A DNA stretch of 36,264 bases from a virus: positions 1 through 36,264 of the IMG/VR virus record IMGVR_UViG_3300036790_000378; one strand, 5' to 3'. Under the pieces are notes generated by a model. That model saw nothing but the letters and a program-made list of their open reading frames with translations. It did no database searches and was not told the origin of the DNA. The position numbers and the translations under genes are program-made. Positions 1 through 6,915 of this stretch are shown piece after piece. How positions within the stretch are numbered: position 1 is the stretch's first letter; the number at the start of each line of letters is the position of its first letter.

Positions 1-64
1 CGCCGGGCTCGCCGTGCTCGAGATCGACATGGCCAATCTCAACCTGGCCGCGGCCGATACCTGA
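1..64 (+). CDS. C-terminal fragment of cement/decoration-type protein (first copy, 5' truncated)
   Basis: The reading frame enters from the left edge and encodes the 20 residues AGLAVLEIDMANLNLAAADT before a TGA at 62-64. The same residues end the next gene (stop 421-423), so this is a second copy of its tail. Nothing upstream is visible. By position just before a DUF2184 capsid gene it should belong to a small head decoration or cement protein; that role is inferred from gene order. The copy may be real tandem duplication or an assembly loop. Confidence 0.6.
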   Translation, partial: AGLAVLEIDMANLNLAAADT

Positions 65-127
65 GGAGAAGAGACGTCATGAACCTCAACGAATTCGCAT
101 CTCGCATCGACGGCGTCGACTCCTACT
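1..127 (+). repeat. Direct repeat, copy 1 (127 bp)
   Basis: Bases 1-127 are identical to 360-486 and diverge at the next base (c at 128, g at 487). The repeat holds the end of the cement-type gene, the ribosome-binding region and the first 16 codons of the capsid gene. The first copy begins exactly at the window edge, so the true repeat may extend further left. A length of 127 equals a common maximum k-mer of short-read assemblers. Confidence 0.95.
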
Positions 128-423
128 CGCAGCTCGACGCCGACGGCAGCGGATTTTTGCCGGAAACGACGTTCTCGGTGCAGCGCACGAAGCGCATCGT
201 GGTCATCACCGAGGCGAACGTCACTCCGACGAGCGAGGTGCACGTCCGTCACACGGTGAACGGCGCCGGGCATCTTCAGGTCGGCGCGTTCTTGCCGACC
301 GCCGACGCGAACAAGACGATCGACATGTCGGCGTTCGCGTCGTGGCAGGGCACCTACGCCGCCGGGCTCGCCGTGCTCGAGATCGACATGGCCAATCTCA
401 ACCTGGCCGCGGCCGATACCTGA
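79..423 (+). CDS. Capsid N-terminus joined to a cement/decoration-type protein (114 aa)
   Basis: This ORF starts with the same 16 residues as the capsid protein (MNLNEFASRIDGVDSY) because it begins inside the 127-bp repeat, then switches to an unrelated body starting SQLDADG. The body is rich in beta-forming residues and ends NLNLAAADT. In phages with DUF2184 capsids a small structural cement protein commonly lies just before the capsid gene, which fits this position. The shared N-terminus is probably not native to the cement protein; either recombination or an assembly artefact made the join at base 127/128. A real intact cement gene probably exists in the genome with a different start. Confidence 0.45.
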   Translation: MNLNEFASRIDGVDSYSQLDADGSGFLPETTFSVQRTKRIVVITEANVTPTSEVHVRHTVNGAGHLQVGAFLPTADANKTIDMSAFASWQGTYAAGLAVLEIDMANLNLAAADT

Positions 424-486
424 GGAGAAGAGACGTCATGAACCTCAACGAATTCGCATCTCGCATCGACGGCGTCGACTCCTACT
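360..486 (+). repeat. Direct repeat, copy 2 (127 bp)
   Basis: Second copy of the 127-bp exact repeat, offset by 359 bases. It spans the end of the cement-type gene and the start of the intact capsid gene, which is the arrangement expected in a normal genome, so this copy looks like the native one. Confidence 0.95.
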
Positions 487-1433
487 GGCTGAGCAATCAG
501 CTCCAGAAGCTCGACCCGACGAAATACTACAAGGTCGTTCCGGGACTCGTGGGCCGGAAGAACCTTCCGCTCGTCGAAGGCGCGTCGCCGAACCTTCCGG
601 TGTACAAGTACGCGCTCACCGAGTTCCAGGGCAGCGCGAAGAAGACCGGTCCGGGCGGTCGTGACGGCGGCACCATCAAGGTGATCCGTCGCGAGACGAC
701 GCAGGCCGTGAAGACGATCAAGGCGTCGTTCGGTTGGACCGTCGACGACATCCGCGCCGCATCGGAGACCGGACAGGACTTGCCCGGCGATTCGCAGGTC
801 GGCGCGGTCAATACGATCGAGCAGCAGATCGACGGGCTGCTCTGCACCGGCGACTCGCCGACCGGCATCCCAGGGATCGCTAACTTCCCAGGCGTCGCGA
901 CGACGGCTCCAGTCATCAAGGACGGCGGCAGCGCGACGGCATGGAACGCGACGGGGGCTGACCCGTACAAGATCGTCCAGGACGTCGCGAACATCATCAC
1001 CGCCGCAAACTCGGCGTTGAAGCAGGCGCAGCTTCCGGGCTCCGACGTGCCCGCGTTCGACCAGTACGTGCTGTTCCTGCCGTACGATCGCTGGACGCTC
1101 ATCGCGACCACGCCGCTCAACCCGTCGAGCGGATCGCCGGTGACGATCCTCGCGTTCATCGAGGCGAACTTCAAGATGCTGAAGGCGATCGTGCCGTGGT
1201 GGCGCTTGTCGACCGCCGACGCTTCGCACTCGAACGGCCCGATGATGGTGCTCGCTCCTGCGATGGACAACGGCACCGTCAACCCGATGAGCGGCGGCGC
1301 GCTGATTCCGAGGAGCTACGAGCAACTCGCCGAGCAGTACGACGACGACAACATCATCATTCCGGCGCGCGGCAAGTGCGGCGGATACGTGATGCGCCAC
1401 GTCGTCGCGTACCGCTACATGCTCCAGATCTGA
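438..1433 (+). CDS. Major capsid protein, DUF2184 family
   Basis: A 331-residue protein that forms the phage head shell. It matches the DUF2184 major capsid family in length and style: N-terminal arm (residues 1-40), a central region with the stretch WTVDDIRAA, and a C-terminal part ending in PARGKCGGYVMRHVVAYRYM. The frame is open further upstream, but ATG 438 is chosen because it follows the purine-rich gaggagaagagacgtc and gives the expected N-terminus. It follows the cement-type gene and precedes head-completion genes. A hairpin with a short T-run and a degenerate tRNA follow the stop, consistent with a transcript end after this highly expressed gene. Confidence 0.88.
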   Translation: MNLNEFASRIDGVDSYWLSNQLQKLDPTKYYKVVPGLVGRKNLPLVEGASPNLPVYKYALTEFQGSAKKTGPGGRDGGTIKVIRRETTQAVKTIKASFGWTVDDIRAASETGQDLPGDSQVGAVNTIEQQIDGLLCTGDSPTGIPGIANFPGVATTAPVIKDGGSATAWNATGADPYKIVQDVANIITAANSALKQAQLPGSDVPAFDQYVLFLPYDRWTLIATTPLNPSSGSPVTILAFIEANFKMLKAIVPWWRLSTADASHSNGPMMVLAPAMDNGTVNPMSGGALIPRSYEQLAEQYDDDNIIIPARGKCGGYVMRHVVAYRYMLQI

Positions 1434-1439
1434 TCGAAC

Positions 1440-1462
1440 GCCGCCGTGCGGGCGGCCTTTCT
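1440..1462 (+). terminator. Possible intrinsic terminator after the capsid gene
   Basis: GCCGCC (1440-1445) pairs with GGCGGC (1451-1456) around a 5-base loop, followed by ctttct. The stem is short and the T-run weak, so it may be a partial terminator or an mRNA-stabilising hairpin. It begins 6 bases after the capsid stop codon and runs directly into the tRNA-like sequence. Confidence 0.45.
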
Positions 1463-1532
1463 GCGGGCAGGTGAACCAGTAACACGCGTGGCTCATACCC
1501 ACGAGAACCGGGCGCGATTCCCGGGCCCGCTA
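1462..1532 (+). tRNA. Degenerate tRNA-Met-like gene (anticodon CAT)
   Basis: The segment folds as a short cloverleaf. The acceptor pairs GCGGGC (1463-1468) with GCCCGC (1525-1530), with a T:T mismatch at the outer pair. The D stem is GTG/CAC with a shrunken loop lacking the usual GG. The anticodon stem is a perfect CGTGG/CCACG with loop CTCATAC (anticodon CAT at 1494-1496), and the T stem is a perfect CCGGG/CCCGG. The T loop reads CGCGATT rather than TTCGATT, and base 8 is A rather than T. No CCA is encoded. All stems lie in register, so descent from a tRNA is likely, but the lost tertiary-contact bases make function doubtful. Confidence 0.55.
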
Positions 1533-1571
1533 CTAACGCACGTCGCGCCGCTCGGCGCCGAGGAGACGACC

Positions 1572-1766
1572 ATGGCGCGTTCGCGAAGCAAGTACGAGAA
1601 GCGGTTCGAGGCGCGGCATCGCAAACCAGCGAAGCCGTCGCCCGCGAAGCCGGTCGCTCCGACGCCCGCTCCGCTTCCGCCCGCTCCGGCGCCGACGCCT
1701 CCATCGGCGCAAGAGCCGCCGGTCGCTCCGACGCCCGCGAAGGTCGGCGGCAAGCCGGCGAAGTGA
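1572..1766 (+). CDS. Small Lys/Arg- and Ala-Pro-rich protein (64 aa)
   Basis: The protein starts with a basic segment (MARSRSKYEKRFEARHRK) and continues as a Pro-Ala-rich low-complexity tail with repeated APTPA-like units. No enzymatic domain is visible. A gaggagacgac purine tract precedes ATG 1572, and the stop lies 11 bases before the DUF4054 gene. Its position among head genes suggests a minor virion or head-assembly component, but that is only positional. The frame is open further upstream (to 1446), over the tRNA-like segment; the shorter start is preferred because of the ribosome-binding sequence. Confidence 0.6.
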   Translation: MARSRSKYEKRFEARHRKPAKPSPAKPVAPTPAPLPPAPAPTPPSAQEPPVAPTPAKVGGKPAK

Positions 1767-1776
1767 GCGCCGCGCG

Positions 1777-2157
1777 ATGGCCGACATCGCGTGGACCGAC
1801 GTCGTAAACATCGCGGCGACGTCGCAGCAAGCGGCGACGCTCACGGCGATCCTGACGTCGGCGCAGACCGAGATCCTCGCGTACGTCAACGCGGCGTTCG
1901 AATGCGGCTACTTCGACGGCGAGGACGGCGTCGAGTACGCGCGCGCACGCGCGCTGCTAGCGGCCCACTACGCGGTGATGCAGTCGAGCTCGACGCTGCC
2001 GGCCGGTCCGGTCGTCGGCGAGGAAGCGTTCGGCCTCCAGCGCAGCTACGCGCCGCCGCCGATGCTCGCGTGGATCGCGCACCCCGAGACGTCGTTCGGC
2101 CGCATGTTCGACGAGATCGTGCACGGGCGTCCGAACCGCGCCGGGATCGTCACGTGA
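1777..2157 (+). CDS. DUF4054-type head-tail connector protein (126 aa)
   Basis: Small, mostly helical protein with the DUF4054 layout: an N-terminal helical region, a central AHYAVMQ segment after the helix ARARALLAAH, and a C-terminal TSFGRMFDEIV. Proteins of this family sit between the capsid and tail-completion genes and are thought to act as head-completion or connector subunits below the portal. The stop overlaps the GTG start of the next gene by 4 bases, so the two are probably translationally coupled. Confidence 0.72.
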   Translation: MADIAWTDVVNIAATSQQAATLTAILTSAQTEILAYVNAAFECGYFDGEDGVEYARARALLAAHYAVMQSSSTLPAGPVVGEEAFGLQRSYAPPPMLAWIAHPETSFGRMFDEIVHGRPNRAGIVT

Positions 2158-2630
2158 AGTCGCCGACCTTCAACGATAAGAAGTGGCGCGTCCTCGCCGC
2201 GTCGATCGTCGACAGCGCCCGCAAGGTCGCCAAGGTCGGCGTGTTCTCGGGTACCGAGGCGGACGGGACGTCGCTCGCCGACGTGCTCGCATTCCAAGAG
2301 TTCGGCACAGCCACGATCCCGGAGCGCCGGCCGCTGCGACGAACGTTCGAAGAGAAGCGCGCCGAGCTCGTCAAGGTCTGTGAGGGCGCCGCGAAGCAGG
2401 TCGTGCTGCACGGCATGTCGGTCGCGCGCGCCGTCGGCCTGATCGGCGCGTGGGGCGCCGGAGCGGTCAAGGCGACGATCACGCAGGGCGACCTGCCGCC
2501 GCCGCTCGCGCCCGCGACGATAGCCGCCAAGGGCAGCTCAAAGCCGTTGGTCGATACCGGCAGGTTGCTCGGCGCGATCACGTGGTCCGTGGTCGACGAG
2601 GCGGACGCGAAGGGCGGCGTCGGGGAATAG
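2154..2630 (+). CDS. HK97 gp10-like / virion morphogenesis tail-completion protein (158 aa)
   Basis: Begins at a GTG overlapping the previous stop (GTGA). The segment VLAFQEFGTATIPERRPLRR is the hallmark of gp10-like and Mu-type virion morphogenesis proteins (an F-x-E-F-G-T stretch followed by I-P-x-R-x-L). The C-terminus with PLVDTGRLLGAITWSV matches the family's L-V-D-T-G-x-L motif. These proteins complete the tail or neck where it meets the head. Length is typical. Confidence 0.8.
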   Translation: MKSPTFNDKKWRVLAASIVDSARKVAKVGVFSGTEADGTSLADVLAFQEFGTATIPERRPLRRTFEEKRAELVKVCEGAAKQVVLHGMSVARAVGLIGAWGAGAVKATITQGDLPPPLAPATIAAKGSSKPLVDTGRLLGAITWSVVDEADAKGGVGE

Positions 2631-2632
2631 CC

Positions 2633-2989
2633 ATGTCGCTGCTCGACTCACTCGCCGCCTTCAAGACCGGCTGTTACGTCGTCACGCGCACGACCTACGC
2701 GCCGGCCACCGGCGGCGTCTACGCGGCGCCTGACGTCTCGACGATCGAGATCGACGCCGTCGTGGTTCCGTACGGCGGCGAGCTCGAGGCGCTGCCCGAG
2801 GGCGTGAACGCAAGCATGACGCGCGTCATCGGCACCTCGATCGAGCTGCTCGACGCGGCCAATGGTCGCACCCCGGATTCGATCGCGATCGGCGCCGACA
2901 ACTTCCTCGTGTTCCGCGTCGACGGCCCGGTCATGATGCCGGACAGCGTCCACTACCGCGCGTTCGCCGCGCGTCGGCGGCTGCCGTGA
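2633..2989 (+). CDS. Unknown head-tail/neck-region protein (118 aa)
   Basis: ATG 2633 follows the previous stop by 2 bases. The protein is predicted to be beta-rich, with a hydrophobic run IAIGADNFLVFRVDGPVMM; no family is recognised with certainty. Its place between a gp10-like completion protein and a tail-terminator-like protein suggests a neck or stopper role. The stop overlaps the GTG of the next gene. Confidence 0.7.
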   Translation: MSLLDSLAAFKTGCYVVTRTTYAPATGGVYAAPDVSTIEIDAVVVPYGGELEALPEGVNASMTRVIGTSIELLDAANGRTPDSIAIGADNFLVFRVDGPVMMPDSVHYRAFAARRRLP

Positions 2990-3873
2990 GCGGCGCCACC
3001 GGCATCGCGTGGGACGCGATCCTGCCCGCGATCCAGGCGTGGGTCATGCGAGGCAGCGGGCTCGACGACGCGCACGTCGTGTACGCCGACCAGGGCTCGG
3101 ATCCGAGCGGCGGCACGCGGCCGCCGCGCCCGAGCGGACCCTACATCTCGATGCGGCTCACCGTCGGCGGCGTCGGTGGTTACGACTGGTACGCGCGCGA
3201 GCCGAACGTGCTCACCGTCCCGACGATCACCGTCAGCGCGATCGATACCGGCACGTCGAAGCTGACCGCGACGGCGCACGGTCGCGTCACCGGCGACGGC
3301 CCGCTCGAGCTCGACGCGTCGGTCACGCTGCCCGAGCCGCTCGTCGCCGACCAGCCGCTGTGGGCGATCGCGATCGACGCGAACACGCTCCAGATCGCCG
3401 CGGACTTCTTCGACGCGATGGCATCGCCGCCGGTCCCGATCACGCTCGAGAGCGCCGGCTCGGGAACGATCACGATCGTCGGCACGGCCGACACGGTGCG
3501 CGCCGGCCAGGAGGTCACGCAGCACACGCAGGGTCCGCGCGCGGGCACGCTCGAGCTGACGGCCTTCGCGGGCGCCGGCGGGACGGGCATCGGCGCGAGC
3601 TCGCCGCTCGGCATGCTCGACGGCGTCATGACCGCGAGCCGCCTCGAATCGGTGGCGGCCGCGCTGGCAACCGCCGGCGTCGCCGTCGCCACGTTCGAGC
3701 GACCGCGCTCGATCGGCTCGGTCGTCAACGCGTCCGAATTCGAGCCGCGAGCGTTCGTGACGATCGCGCTCAACCTGGCGAGCTCGTTCGACGAGACGAG
3801 CACGTACATCGAGCGGGTTACCGCCACCGGGACCATCGACAACGCGACGGTCGACATCGACACGTCCGACTGA
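2986..3873 (+). CDS. Tail terminator / neck protein (gp12-like, LIC_12616-type) with inserted beta domain
   Basis: The outer parts look like a phage neck/tail terminator: an N-terminal helix (GIAWDAILPAIQAWV), a VVYADQG strand, GPYISMRLTV, then after a gap EVTQHTQGPRAGTLELTAF and a C-terminal segment with ASRLESVAAALATAGVAV and the strand FEPRAFVTIAL. Between about residues 70 and 165 lies an inserted module with TATAHGRVTGDG and a closing GSGTITI, a beta domain common in phage tail proteins. The family caps the tail tube at the head end. Start is GTG 2986 (GTGA overlap). Confidence 0.68.
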   Translation: MSGATGIAWDAILPAIQAWVMRGSGLDDAHVVYADQGSDPSGGTRPPRPSGPYISMRLTVGGVGGYDWYAREPNVLTVPTITVSAIDTGTSKLTATAHGRVTGDGPLELDASVTLPEPLVADQPLWAIAIDANTLQIAADFFDAMASPPVPITLESAGSGTITIVGTADTVRAGQEVTQHTQGPRAGTLELTAFAGAGGTGIGASSPLGMLDGVMTASRLESVAAALATAGVAVATFERPRSIGSVVNASEFEPRAFVTIALNLASSFDETSTYIERVTATGTIDNATVDIDTSD

Positions 3874-3888
3874 CGCTAATCCCGCAGC
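3872..3888 (+). promoter_or_regulatory. Shared 17-mer upstream of the sheath gene (contains TAATCCCGCAG)
   Basis: Sequence gacgctaatcccgcagc recurs exactly at 16604-16620, and a one-mismatch core (TAACCCCGCAG) lies at 11643-11653. In all three cases the TAA of the core lies 42-45 bases before the next start codon. It is followed here by a small hairpin, CCGAC-ttcccc-GTCGG. It could be a late-promoter element or an mRNA signal; function is not shown. Confidence 0.35.
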
Positions 3889-3919
3889 CGACTTCCCCGT
3901 CGGCACGACCCTGTGCGCC

Positions 3920-5269
3920 ATGGCGGACTCGGATTACGTCGACGTCGAAATCTCGCTCGCTGCGGCGGCAACCGCGGTGGCCGGCTTCGGCATCGCGCTG
4001 ATCCCGAGCTACACGGCGAGTTGGCCCGAGCGGACGCGAACCTACTCGAGCGCGGCCGGCATCCTCGCCGACTTCGCGAACGCGAATCTGCCCGAGAACC
4101 GGATCGCCGCGGCGCTGTTCGCGCAGCCGACGCCGCCGACGCCGGTCGTGGTCGGCCGGTTCGCGCTCAAGCCGACGAAGATTCTCTCGATCTCCGCGAT
4201 CAACCCGACGACGACCGCCTCGCACACCTACTCGCTGCGCGTCCGCTGCGATACGTCGAGCTCGGTCGACACGACCGTCACGTTCACGAGCGACTCGTCG
4301 CCGACGGACGCCGAGTGGGCGGCTGCGGCGGTCACCGCGCTCAACGCGGTCGCGAACAAGAACTACACGGCGGCTGGCTCGTCGAGTCCCGTCACGATCA
4401 CCGGCAGCGCGGCCGGCGATTGGTTCAGCGTCGAGGTCGACGATCCGACCGTCATGAAGATCAGCGAGACGACGGCCGACGCGGGCATCGCGACGGATCT
4501 CGCCGCGATCTTCAACGAGAACAAGACCTGGTACGCGTTCGGCAACACGTTCAACAGCGCCGCGGTCGCCGACGCCGCCGCAGTGTGGATCGAGGCCAAC
4601 AAGCGGCTGTTCATCGTCCAGTCGCAGGACACGTCGACGATCCTGACCGCGGCCGGTAACGGCGACGCGATCGACACGCTCAAGACGAACAACTACGGCC
4701 GCTCGGCCGGCTTCTACCACCCGCACCCGTCGGAGTTCGGCGACTTCGCATGGATGGGCACGATGCTGCCGCTGATGAAGCGCGGCCTCGGCATCTGGCC
4801 GACGTGGGCGATCAAGCCGCTCGCCGCGGTGTCGGTCGTCCCGCTGACCGAGACGCAGCGCGCGAACATCGTCGCTCGCAACGCGACGTCGTTCGAGCTC
4901 GTCTACGGCGTCAACCGCACGATGAACACCGCGCAGGTCGGCAGCGGAGAGTACATCGACACGACGATCGGCATCGACGCGATCCGCAACGACGGCAACG
5001 CGTCGGTGTTCGACCTGCTCGATCAGAACGGGCAGGTCCCATACACCGATCCGGGCATCTCCGGCGTCGGCGCGAAGATCCGCGCGACGCTCAAGCGCGC
5101 CGAGTCGGATCAGATCCTCGTCGCCGGATCGTCGTCGGTGACGACGCCGAAGCTCGCCAACGTCTCGCCGAGCGACAAGTCGTCGCGCACGCTCAACGGC
5201 GTGACGTTCACCGGCGAGATCGCCGGATCGATCCAGGCCGCGAACATCAACGGGTTCCTGACCCAGTAA
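3920..5269 (+). CDS. Tail sheath protein, DUF3383 family (449 aa)
   Basis: Contractile sheath subunit. The N-terminus (DYVDVEISLAAAATAVAGFG) and the later segments YAFGNTFNS, LFIVQSQDTS, WAIKPLAAV and NGFLTQ at the C-terminus fit DUF3383 sheath proteins such as those of KPP10- and Pam3-like phages. Length is normal. It lies directly before the tube gene, the standard order. Presence of a sheath gene is the main evidence that this phage is a myovirus. ATG 3920 is the first start in the frame. Confidence 0.88.
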   Translation: MADSDYVDVEISLAAAATAVAGFGIALIPSYTASWPERTRTYSSAAGILADFANANLPENRIAAALFAQPTPPTPVVVGRFALKPTKILSISAINPTTTASHTYSLRVRCDTSSSVDTTVTFTSDSSPTDAEWAAAAVTALNAVANKNYTAAGSSSPVTITGSAAGDWFSVEVDDPTVMKISETTADAGIATDLAAIFNENKTWYAFGNTFNSAAVADAAAVWIEANKRLFIVQSQDTSTILTAAGNGDAIDTLKTNNYGRSAGFYHPHPSEFGDFAWMGTMLPLMKRGLGIWPTWAIKPLAAVSVVPLTETQRANIVARNATSFELVYGVNRTMNTAQVGSGEYIDTTIGIDAIRNDGNASVFDLLDQNGQVPYTDPGISGVGAKIRATLKRAESDQILVAGSSSVTTPKLANVSPSDKSSRTLNGVTFTGEIAGSIQAANINGFLTQ

Positions 5270-5284
5270 CCGAGGAGCGCGACG

Positions 5285-5719
5285 ATGTCCGGTTTCTTCC
5301 GCAACTACGACCCCGAGCGCTACGTGCTGACCATCAACGGTCAGCCCGTGCAGGGGCTCGTGACGGCGTCGTCGATCAAGGTGTCGCGCGTCACCAAGCT
5401 GTTCACCGACGTGGTCGGTCTGCAGGGCGACGTCGTCGACGTCCGCTCGCAGGACAAGCGCGGCCGGATCGTGTTCCGCACGATGCAGCAGGCGCCCATC
5501 AACGACATCCTGTCGAGCTTCATCCTCGCCGACGAGACGAACGGCTCGGGTACGTTCGAGGCTCAGCTCGAGGACCTCAACGGTACGACGCTGCACCACG
5601 GCGACAACGCCCGACTCGAAGGCTATCCCGACGATGCGCGCGCCGCGACGGCGGGCGAGTTCGAGTGGACGGTGCTCGTGCCGCAGCTCGAGATGTTCGA
5701 CGGCGGGGCGACTTCGTGA
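5285..5719 (+). CDS. Tail tube protein, DUF3277 family (144 aa)
   Basis: Inner tail tube subunit. The segments NYDPERYVLTINGQPVQG, IKVSRVTKLFTDVVG and VRSQDKRGRIVFR match the DUF3277 fold, and the length is typical. A purine-rich ccgaggagcgcgacg precedes ATG 5285. It follows the sheath gene, and its stop overlaps the GTG of the chaperone gene. Confidence 0.85.
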   Translation: MSGFFRNYDPERYVLTINGQPVQGLVTASSIKVSRVTKLFTDVVGLQGDVVDVRSQDKRGRIVFRTMQQAPINDILSSFILADETNGSGTFEAQLEDLNGTTLHHGDNARLEGYPDDARAATAGEFEWTVLVPQLEMFDGGATS

Positions 5720-6153
5720 CGAACGGCGTCGCCCAGACCAAGACGATCCGCGGCGTCGACGTGACCACCGTCAAGATGCGCGCGATGCGCGGCTCGCGGC
5801 TGCGCCACGAGGTGCAGCGGCTGATCGCGAAGGAAGCCGACCGACGCGGCACGCCGCTGACCAAGATCGGCAAGGACGACGTCCGCAGCATCATCACGAC
5901 GGCGTTCGCCTCGATGACCGCCGACGAGCACGAGCGGTTCACGATCGACGCGCTCCGCGAGACCAGCGTGGTCAAGCGCGACGGCAACGGGCAGCCGCGC
6001 AAGATCGACCTACTCGATGCCCGATCCATCGATGACGCGTTCGGCACGGACCACTACGCGCTCGAAGCCGCCGTGATGTTCGCGGTCGAGACGAACCTCG
6101 CCGCGAGTTTCGTCGAAGGCGCCGGGTCCGAGCAGCCGACCCCGACGCCGTAA
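5716..6153 (+). CDS. Tail assembly chaperone, gpG-like (145 aa)
   Basis: Starts at GTG 5716 overlapping the tube stop. It is a helical protein containing RGSRLRHEVQRLIAKEAD, a D-rich middle and the C-terminal segment DAFGTDHYALEAAVMFAVE. Position between tube and tape-measure genes, size, and an overlapping downstream frame in the -1 phase all fit the gpG member of a tail-assembly-chaperone pair, which coats the tape measure during tail assembly. No sequence-family name is certain. Confidence 0.65.
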   Translation: MTNGVAQTKTIRGVDVTTVKMRAMRGSRLRHEVQRLIAKEADRRGTPLTKIGKDDVRSIITTAFASMTADEHERFTIDALRETSVVKRDGNGQPRKIDLLDARSIDDAFGTDHYALEAAVMFAVETNLAASFVEGAGSEQPTPTP

Positions 6154-6356
6154 CGATCGAGATCCCGGAAGGGCTCGAGGCTGTCTTCCCATGCTTGCGG
6201 CTCGTCGCCGAGAGGTACTGCACGTGGACCGACCTCGAGAACATGACCATCGACGACGTCGACGCGCAGTGGGCGGTCATCGAGTCGATCAACGACGCGG
6301 CGCGGGCTTCGCGTCTACTCGTCGAGGAACGGCTGCGGCGCGAGAGGGGACGGTGA
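6150..6356 (+). CDS. -1 frame extension of the tail chaperone (gpGT-like T domain)
   Basis: After the gpG-like stop, the -1 frame stays open to TGA 6354-6356 and encodes a plausible helical domain: IEIPEGLEAVFPCLRLVAER, then WTDLENMTIDDVDAQWAVI and a basic coiled tail. The frame is open upstream only to a stop at 6033-6035, so a shift would occur between 6036 and 6153. There is no good start codon at the head of this frame, which favours programmed -1 frameshifting as in phage lambda G/GT. I see no canonical X-XXY-YYZ heptamer, so the slip site is unknown and reinitiation remains possible. Confidence 0.55.
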   Translation, partial: VTIEIPEGLEAVFPCLRLVAERYCTWTDLENMTIDDVDAQWAVIESINDAARASRLLVEERLRRERGR

Positions 6357-6360
6357 CGTC

Positions 6361-6915
6361 GTGAAGCGGATCGGTGAAGTGGCGCTGACATCAGCTGAGC
6401 GGAGCGCGAGATATCGCGCCACGCATATTGACGAGCGTCGTGCTGATGACCGCGAGCGCGCATATCAGAAGATGCTGGCAGATCCGCAGGCGCACGCCGA
6501 CAAGCACCGCCGCTGGCGTGAGCGAGACCCTGAACATGCCCGCGCTCTCGTCCGCAAGGCAGGAGCAAAGTGGCGCGCCGGTAACAAAAAGAAGATCAGC
6601 GAGCTCGGGAAACGGGATCGCGATCAGAACCCCGGTCGCGTTCGCGCTGCCGTTCTGAGGCGCAACTTCGGAATCACGCCGCTGCAGCTTGCCGCCGCCG
6701 TCTACTTTCAGTTGGGACGCTGCGCGATCTGTCGTCGCGATCTGATCTTCGACAAGAACTTGAAGGTCCGCGTGCACGTCGATCACGACCATCGCAGCGG
6801 CGCATTCCGCGGCGTGCTGTGCGTCGGCTGTAACAGCGCTATCGGCAAGCTGAAGGACGACCCTGCGGTTCTCATGCGCGCTGCAGACTACGTGCGTAAT
6901 GAAGGTAAGCTGTGA
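6361..6915 (+). CDS. HNH / recombination endonuclease VII-like nuclease (184 aa)
   Basis: Free-standing endonuclease VII-type protein. The N-terminal 90 residues are basic and helical (DNA-binding, homing-endonuclease style). The catalytic core has zinc ligands C121 and C124 (CAIC), the motif VDHDHRSGAFRGVLC (D141-H144) and C154/C157, ending in a helix with AADYVRNEG. It interrupts the conserved order chaperone to tape measure, and the DNA is visibly less GC-rich than its neighbours, so it is probably a mobile homing-type gene. Start is GTG 6361, 4 bases after the previous stop. Confidence 0.8.
   Translation: MKRIGEVALTSAERSARYRATHIDERRADDRERAYQKMLADPQAHADKHRRWRERDPEHARALVRKAGAKWRAGNKKKISELGKRDRDQNPGRVRAAVLRRNFGITPLQLAAAVYFQLGRCAICRRDLIFDKNLKVRVHVDHDHRSGAFRGVLCVGCNSAIGKLKDDPAVLMRAADYVRNEGKL

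Noticed and set aside
1493-1889. Minus-strand ORFs over the tRNA-like segment and the small basic gene
   Set aside because: Low-complexity Gly/Ala/Arg sequences with no start context; antisense shadows.
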